NCBI GenBank assembly: GCA_040756995.1
Contig: JBFLYK010000007.1
Coordinates: 1-64,000 of the forward strand
From: BP-133 sp040756995
GTDB lineage: Bacteria > Actinomycetota > Acidimicrobiia > IMCC26256 > BP-133
Direction of reading: 5' to 3'
Length of the DNA: 64,000 nucleotides
The translations under genes were made by a program, and so were the position numbers. The notes under the pieces were generated by a model, which worked only from the letters and a program-made list of their open reading frames with translations, ran no database searches and was not told the DNA's origin. Shown here piece after piece: positions 59,062 to 64,000 of the stretch (within the stretch, counting starts at the first letter, position 1; every line of letters starts with the position of its first letter).

Positions 59062-61575
59062 TCAGGGCCCGAGCGGGGGCGGAGGCTCCGTGGCGACCGA
59101 CGCGGTGGTGGTCGTCGTCGAGGACGGCGGCGCCGTCGTGGTGGTGGTCGTGCTCGCCGTGGTGGACGTCGTCGGGGGCGCCGACGTCGTGCTCGTCGTC
59201 CGCTTGGCCGTGGTCGACGTCGTCGAGGACGCCGGCGCCCTCGTCGTGGTCGTCGACGGCGCCGGCCCCGGCTCGGCGATCTGGTCGAAGGCGGCGAACC
59301 CGCCCTGGGGCCGGAGGCGGCCGGCCGGCCCGACCCGGGTGAAGTCGCCGCCGACGAAGAGGTGGTGGGCGCCGACGAGGGCCACGTAGGGGCCGGTGTC
59401 GGTGTTGGCCTGGGCGGTGAAGCTGGCGTCGGTCTCCCCCGTCCGGGCGTCGTAGGCGATCAGCTTCCGGTGGGGCGTGCCGTCGGGGCACGAGACGGGC
59501 ACGTGCCGCAGGCAGGGGTCGGTCTTGTCCGGCACGCCGTGGTCCCAGTGGCCGACCATGTAGATCCGCTTCGTGGTGGCGACGACGTCGGTGGCGTCGC
59601 CGTCGACCCGGCCGATCCACACCGGCGACTTGCCCTTGGACGGCGTGAAGAACTGGGCCGTACCACCTCGCCCGCCCGTGGCGGCGACGACGGAGACGCC
59701 GTCGCCGGGCCAGACCGTCACGCCGAACACGGGCCGGGGCGGGTCGAAGGCCGGCTGCCAGGCCGCCGGAGCGCCCGTGGCCGTGTCGATGGCCAGGAGA
59801 CCGCCCTGGCCGCCGAAGTGGAGGAAGTCGCCCGCGACGTAGAGCGTCTTGCCGTCGGCGGTGACCGCCATGTCATAGACGACGCCGGGCACGCCGTCCT
59901 CGGTCGGGGTTCCGGTGTGGCCGAGGAAGCGGCCGCCGGTGTTCTCGGCCGTCGGGAACCCGGCCCGGAGCGCCCCGGTGGTGGCATCGACGGCCGCCAC
60001 CTGCGCCTTCTGCGGGATCGTCACCGGCCGCCCATCCGGCCCGGGCACGTGGAGCTTGCGGAAGCTGCCCCCGAAATACAGGGTGTTGCCGTGCAGGGCC
60101 ATGGCCCGCACGCCGGAGTCGACACTGGGCGGTTTGAAGGTCGGGACCTGCTGGGCGGTCGCGACGTCGAGGAGCGCCAGGCGCTCGGCGGGAGCACCGC
60201 CGATGCGGGTGAACCGCCCGCCGACGTAGAGACCCTTCCCGTCGGGCGTCGCGTGAAGGGACAGAACGGCGCCGTCGGGCTGGGCGTCCCAGTCGAGGAT
60301 GGCGCCGGTCTTGACGTCGAGGGCGAAGAGGAAGGGTCGCAGCACGCAGCTGGTGGGCGGCGGCAGCGTCGGCATCCCGGGCTTGCAGTTCGGGTCACCG
60401 TCGGGATGGGCCTCGCTGGGCAGGGCCGCCCCGGCGAACTCGCCGGCCAGGAAGATCTTGCCGCCCGCTTCGGCGAGGGCCAGCACCCGGCCGGCGTTCT
60501 CGGGATCGACGGTGGAGATACTCGTGCCCCACGTGAAGTTGGCGGCGCTGGCGAAGTACTCCGGCGGGCCGCGCCGGTCCGGCTCGGTGGTCGTCGTGGT
60601 GCCGCTGCCGCCCTGGCCCCCGTCTTCGTGGGGAACGATCACGACGTCGTCGGGGAGCTGCCTCGGCCGGCCCGGCACGACCGCCATCCCGACGATCGGC
60701 TTGCTGAGCGACTCGGGATGGCCGAGGCTCACCGCGTCGCCGAAGGCCAGCAGCTCGCCGGAGGCGGCGGCCTGCCAGTAGCCGGCCCCGGTGGGGCTCG
60801 GCACCATCGTCACCACCGACCGGGCGGTGGCGGCCGGCCGCTGCGGCCCCGCGCCGTGGAACGCGGCGTCGCCGAAGGCGAAGACGCCGCCGTCGGAGGC
60901 CACCATCCAGTAGCCCTCGCCGGAGCGGGTGGCGGCCAGGCCGGTGATGGGCTTGGCCAGCGTGATGGCGCCGGTGGATCCGAAGAAGCGGGCGTCACCG
61001 AAGGAGAAGATCCCGCCATCGGACGCCACCAGCCAGTAACCACCTCCGGTCGGCGTAGCCGCCATCCCGACGATCGGCTTGTTGAGCTTGATGGCGCCCG
61101 TCGAGCCGAAGAACCGGGCATCACCGAAGGAGAAGATCCCGCCATCGGAGGCGACGAGCCAGTAGCCCCGGCCCGACGGTGTCGGCGCCATGCCGACGAT
61201 CGGCCGGTTCAGTTTGATGGCGCCGGTCGAGCCGTGGAATGTGGCGTCGCCGAAGGAGAAGATCCCTCCGTCGGTGGCCACCATCCAGTAGCCGAGCCCG
61301 GTCGTCGTCGGCGCCATTCCGACGATCGGCTGGTTCAGGCGGATGTTGCCGGTGGAGCCGAAGAACCGGGCGCTGCCGTAGGAGAACACCCCGCCGTCGC
61401 TGGCCACCATCCAGTAGCCGGGGCTGGCGGGGCGCTCGACCGCAACGGCGTCGGCCACGGCCCGCTGCGGTGCGGCCGGCGACACGACCGGGGCCAGCGC
61501 GGCCAAGACGACCAAGGCCAGAGCCGCAACCCGACGACGGGACGGCAGAACTCCGGATCCGATTGTCTGCCGCAT
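59062..61575 (-). CDS. Large secreted protein: GYWMVASDGG repeats plus propeller and Thr/Ser-rich tail
   Basis: 837 aa from the ATG at 61575, with GGGGGGAG upstream. Signal peptide about 1-41. Residues about 52-300 hold six repeats with a 42-residue period (GYWMVASDGGVFSYGSARFF then GSTGNIRLNQPIVGM). About 340-770 is a delta-60/PQQ-like beta-propeller (ILDWDAQPDGAVLSLHATPD, LYVGGRFTRIGGAPAERLAL, LYVAGDFLHFGG). The last 65 residues are Thr/Ser/Pro low complexity, likely cell-wall spanning or glycosylated. This repeat type is common in secreted proteins of Acidimicrobiia and relatives; binding role unknown. Confidence 0.85.
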   Translation of the reverse strand: MRQTIGSGVLPSRRRVAALALVVLAALAPVVSPAAPQRAVADAVAVERPASPGYWMVASDGGVFSYGSARFFGSTGNIRLNQPIVGMAPTTTGLGYWMVATDGGIFSFGDATFHGSTGAIKLNRPIVGMAPTPSGRGYWLVASDGGIFSFGDARFFGSTGAIKLNKPIVGMAATPTGGGYWLVASDGGIFSFGDARFFGSTGAITLAKPITGLAATRSGEGYWMVASDGGVFAFGDAAFHGAGPQRPAATARSVVTMVPSPTGAGYWQAAASGELLAFGDAVSLGHPESLSKPIVGMAVVPGRPRQLPDDVVIVPHEDGGQGGSGTTTTTEPDRRGPPEYFASAANFTWGTSISTVDPENAGRVLALAEAGGKIFLAGEFAGAALPSEAHPDGDPNCKPGMPTLPPPTSCVLRPFLFALDVKTGAILDWDAQPDGAVLSLHATPDGKGLYVGGRFTRIGGAPAERLALLDVATAQQVPTFKPPSVDSGVRAMALHGNTLYFGGSFRKLHVPGPDGRPVTIPQKAQVAAVDATTGALRAGFPTAENTGGRFLGHTGTPTEDGVPGVVYDMAVTADGKTLYVAGDFLHFGGQGGLLAIDTATGAPAAWQPAFDPPRPVFGVTVWPGDGVSVVAATGGRGGTAQFFTPSKGKSPVWIGRVDGDATDVVATTKRIYMVGHWDHGVPDKTDPCLRHVPVSCPDGTPHRKLIAYDARTGETDASFTAQANTDTGPYVALVGAHHLFVGGDFTRVGPAGRLRPQGGFAAFDQIAEPGPAPSTTTTRAPASSTTSTTAKRTTSTTSAPPTTSTTASTTTTTTAPPSSTTTTTASVATEPPPPLGP
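60760..61420 (-). repeat. 126-bp tandem repeats encoding the GYWMVASDGG units
   Basis: About five well conserved and one degenerate 126-bp unit on the coding (minus) strand. The core, seen on the plus strand as ccgaaggagaagatcccgcc, recurs at one-unit intervals. The two central units are nearly identical, so the array has probably expanded recently. Confidence 0.8.
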
Positions 61576-61682
61576 CTCTGTCGCTCCCCCCAGCGGCCCC
61601 TGGTGGCGTCCAGAGAGCAAATACGACTTTCCCCCAGCAAATCCCTGCTTGGGGCGAAGGCGGCGGATCCGTCACGTTCCGT

Positions 61683-63134
61683 TCAGATTCGCGCCACCAA
61701 TTCCAGCGCGGCCCGGACGCGCCGGACCGCCCGCTCCCGGCCGAGGAGCACGATCGAGTCGAACAGCGGGAGGCCGGCGTGCGTGCCCTCGACGGCGGCG
61801 TACACCGCCGGCAATCCCTTACGGGGCTTGATTTCCAGCTTTTCGAGGACCGGCCGGAGGTCGACGCCCTCGACCGTCCACTCGCACGCCTCGAGGTGGT
61901 CGGCCACGGCGGCCAGGATCTCCCCCACCCGCTCGGTGGCCCGGAGCTTCTCCAGGGATTCGGGGATGATGGCGAACCCGTCCTCGGGCTCGAACAGGAA
62001 CCAGGCCGCCTCAGCCGCATCCCGCAGCGTCGTCGCCCGCTCCTGGGCGATCTTCATGGCGCCGGCGAAGACATCGGCGTCGAGCCGTTCGCCGTAGCGC
62101 TGCTCGCCGAACGGGAGGCAGCGGGCGACGAACTCCTCCGGAGCGAGCGCCCTGATGTACTCCCCGTTCATCCAGTTGAGCTTGTCGTAGTCGAAGAAGG
62201 CCGGCGACGGCGAGACCCGGCCGAGGTCGAAGGCCGCCACCAGCTCGTCCATCGACACGATCTCCCGACTCGTCCCGTCCTCCGTCGGGACCGAGAAGCC
62301 GAGCAGGCAGAGGTAATTGCGCAGCGCCTCCGGCAGGTACCCCCGGGCGCCGAAGTCCTCGAGGGAGATGGCGCCGTGGCGCTTGGACAGCTTGGCCCGG
62401 TCGGCGCCGACGAGGAGCGGCAGGTGGGCGAAGGTCGGCCGGCCCTCGATGCCCAGGGCACCCCGCAGGGCCAGCATCCGGTGGGTCGTGTCGGTCAGGT
62501 CCTCGCCCCGGATGACGTGGGTGATGCCGGTGTCGGCATCGTCGATGGCGTTGGCCAGGTAGAAGACCGGCGCGCCCGACGTCCGCACGATCACGAAGTC
62601 GGGGACCGTGCTCCACGGCACGGTCACCTCACCCCGGATGAGGTCGGTGAACGAGCTGGTGCCCTCGTCGGGCGTCCGGAAACGGACCGAGCGGGGCCGC
62701 CCCTCGGCGGCCCGGGCCGCCCGCTGCTCCGCCGTCAGGTCCCGGCAGTGGCCGTCGTAGCCGGGGTCGGCGGGGCCTCGGGCCTTGCGGGCCTCGTAGC
62801 GGGCGTTCACCTCCTCCTCGGTGCAGAAGCACTCGTAAGCCGCGCCGGAGGCCAGCAGCTCCCGGGCCACCTCGAGGTGGCGGTCGAAGCGGGCCGACTG
62901 GAAGTACGGGCCCTCGTCCCAGTCGAGCCCCAGCCAGCGCAGGGTGGTCTGGATGCCCTCGCTCCAGTCCTGCCTCGACCGCTCGACGTCGGTGTCCTCG
63001 ATGCGGAGCACGAACGTCCCGCCGGTGTGGCGGGCGTAGAGCCAGTTGAACAGCGCCGTGCGGGCGCCGCCGACGTGGAGGAAGCCGGTCGGGGACGGCG
63101 CGAACCGGACCCGGACCGAAGAACCCGAAGTCAC
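61683..63134 (-). CDS. gltX: Glutamyl-tRNA synthetase
   Basis: 483 aa from the GTG at 63134 (GTGA overlap with the upstream gene). Class I signature PSPTGFLHVGGARTALFNWL (HIGH equivalent HVGG) and KMSKS-type KLSKRHGAISLEDF; the glutamate-binding RIEDTDVERS is present, and the anticodon domain follows. It charges tRNA-Glu, and in bacteria lacking GlnRS also tRNA-Gln. It is coupled to an upstream conserved unknown and lies two genes from cimA. Confidence 0.96.
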   Translation of the reverse strand: MTSGSSVRVRFAPSPTGFLHVGGARTALFNWLYARHTGGTFVLRIEDTDVERSRQDWSEGIQTTLRWLGLDWDEGPYFQSARFDRHLEVARELLASGAAYECFCTEEEVNARYEARKARGPADPGYDGHCRDLTAEQRAARAAEGRPRSVRFRTPDEGTSSFTDLIRGEVTVPWSTVPDFVIVRTSGAPVFYLANAIDDADTGITHVIRGEDLTDTTHRMLALRGALGIEGRPTFAHLPLLVGADRAKLSKRHGAISLEDFGARGYLPEALRNYLCLLGFSVPTEDGTSREIVSMDELVAAFDLGRVSPSPAFFDYDKLNWMNGEYIRALAPEEFVARCLPFGEQRYGERLDADVFAGAMKIAQERATTLRDAAEAAWFLFEPEDGFAIIPESLEKLRATERVGEILAAVADHLEACEWTVEGVDLRPVLEKLEIKPRKGLPAVYAAVEGTHAGLPLFDSIVLLGRERAVRRVRAALELVARI

Positions 63135-63658
63135 GCCGGCTTTTCGAGGCCGAGCAGGTGCCGCCACTCCGCCATGCGGGCCCGGATGTCGTCGATCCGG
63201 TGACGCACCACCCATTCGGGGATGGCTTCGATGAGGCCGACGCGCCGGGCGTAGTCATGGGCGACGTTGACCACGGCCAGGCGCCGCCACTCGACCAGGT
63301 CGGCGGGCGGGTCGCCCAGCCAGCCGAACAGGGTGAGGCCGAGTTCGACGTCGGCCTGGATCGGGGCGCGCCCGAGGAGCCCACCGCGCCGCATGGCGAA
63401 CTGGGCTCCGAGCGCCTCGGCATCGTGAACGGTCTCGGGGAACACGGCGGTGATCTGATCGTGGAACCGCTCGGCCAGCGTGAGGGCGTAGCCGCTGTCG
63501 GGCCCGGGTGTGCCGAAGAGCCGGCCCTTCCGTCCGAACGGCTCGCCCGGGTTCAGGTCGCCCGGCCGCACGGCCTTCCAGCCCACCGCCGGCGGGATGG
63601 CCACCGAACGGCGCGGCGCATCCTCCGGCCGGGTGGGGACGTACGGATCGACTGCCAT
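63131..63658 (-). CDS. Conserved hypothetical protein upstream of gltX
   Basis: 175 aa from the ATG at 63658. It has no membrane segment. A basic N-terminal part (RPEDAPRRSVAIPPAVGWKAV) is followed by FGTPGPDSGYALTLAERFHD and helices with AQFAMRRGGLLGRAPIQADV and EWRRLAVVNVAHDYARRVGL. I recall this type next to gltX or leu/cim genes in actinobacteria, but no function is known to me. Four-base overlap with gltX. Confidence 0.75.
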   Translation of the reverse strand: MAVDPYVPTRPEDAPRRSVAIPPAVGWKAVRPGDLNPGEPFGRKGRLFGTPGPDSGYALTLAERFHDQITAVFPETVHDAEALGAQFAMRRGGLLGRAPIQADVELGLTLFGWLGDPPADLVEWRRLAVVNVAHDYARRVGLIEAIPEWVVRHRIDDIRARMAEWRHLLGLEKPA

Positions 63659-63671
63659 ATGACTGCGAAAC

Positions 63672-64000
63672 CTACCCGGCCGACGGCTCCTCAGACGCTT
63701 CGGACGATTCGGCGGCCAGCAGGCCGTGGACGATGGAGTCCGACAGGGCCTGCCATGACGCCTCGATGATGTTCTCCGAGACACCGATCGTGCTCCACGA
63801 CCGTTCCTCGTCGGCCGAGTCGAGCAGCACCCGGGTGACGGCGCCCGTCCCCTTGTGGGTGTCGAGGACCCGGACCTTGTAGTCGGTCAGGTGGATGCCG
63901 GCCAGCGCCGGATGGGCCTGCCCGATGGCCTGGCGCAGCGCCTGGTCGAGGGCGTTGACCGGGCCGTTGCCCTCGGCGGTGGCGATGATCCGCTCGCCCT
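63672..64000 (-). CDS. cimA: Citramalate synthase, C-terminal end (partial)
   Basis: Only the last 108 codons lie in the window; the gene continues past base 64000. The translation has ERIIATAEGNGPVNALDQAL, LTDYKVRVLDTHKGTGAVTR and SWSTIGVSENIIEASWQAL, which is the LeuA-type regulatory domain as found in CimA and 2-isopropylmalate synthase. The ending favours CimA (pyruvate plus acetyl-CoA to citramalate, the threonine-independent isoleucine route). The catalytic domain is not visible, so LeuA cannot be fully excluded. Confidence 0.8.
   Translation of the reverse strand, partial: GERIIATAEGNGPVNALDQALRQAIGQAHPALAGIHLTDYKVRVLDTHKGTGAVTRVLLDSADEERSWSTIGVSENIIEASWQALSDSIVHGLLAAESSEASEEPSAG

Overview
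The window looks like a chromosomal segment of a high-GC actinobacterium, most plausibly of the Acidimicrobiia. The signs are very high GC with GTG, TTG and possibly CTG starts, dense 4-bp start/stop overlaps, an NDMA/mycothiol-type alcohol dehydrogenase, secreted proteins built of 'GYWMVASDGG' repeats, and form I CO dehydrogenase together with red-type RuBisCO. The lineage is an inference; no marker gene was searched.

Layout. 0-4.8 kb: tRNA-Glu, a secreted beta-propeller, and a translationally coupled acyl-CoA ligase / TetR / enoyl-CoA hydratase unit. 4.8-12.7 kb: a Calvin-cycle operon on the minus strand (cbbL-cbbX-cbbS-prk-tkt-fba, every junction overlapping) read away from a divergent LysR regulator (cbbR) that carries a repeat-encoded Pro/Gly insert. 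12.9-16.6 kb: a lower-GC patch of small orphan genes with a truncated tyrosine recombinase bounded by inverted repeats. 16.9-19.3 kb: a secreted sulfatase with two nearly identical carbohydrate-binding-like domains.

19.3-39.4 kb is the core. Two form I CO dehydrogenase clusters (coxM-coxS-coxL) sit in mirror image around two convergent, paralogous LysR genes. The second cluster continues through an XdhC/CoxF-like gene and coxG into a run of small membrane proteins. Three of these carry long perfect heptad arrays on the predicted outer face and share a K[GS]DTGNIL motif. I consider this run (30.9-35.3 kb) the most likely undescribed system. coxE, a superoxide dismutase, a few small genes and coxD follow. 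CO oxidation would supply reductant and CO2, and the cbb operon would fix the CO2. An operator-like TAAGC-N4-GCTTA element recurs, in full or in part, upstream of all three LysR genes, which suggests joint control.

39.4-51 kb: a Rieske oxygenase cluster (SnoaL-like, Rieske alpha, small protein, MIP18-family protein, amidohydrolase), a PucR-like regulator and a complete branched-chain-amino-acid-type ABC importer (livF, G, M, H, K) with an oddly enlarged LivM. 51-58 kb: a MoxR-VWA fusion behind an NDMA-type alcohol dehydrogenase, secreted repeat proteins (two with RTX-like repeats, one TolB-like), thioredoxin and small unknowns. 58-64 kb: tRNA-Gln with a clear terminator, a DUF218 protein, a large secreted repeat protein, gltX, a conserved unknown, and the 3' end of citramalate synthase.
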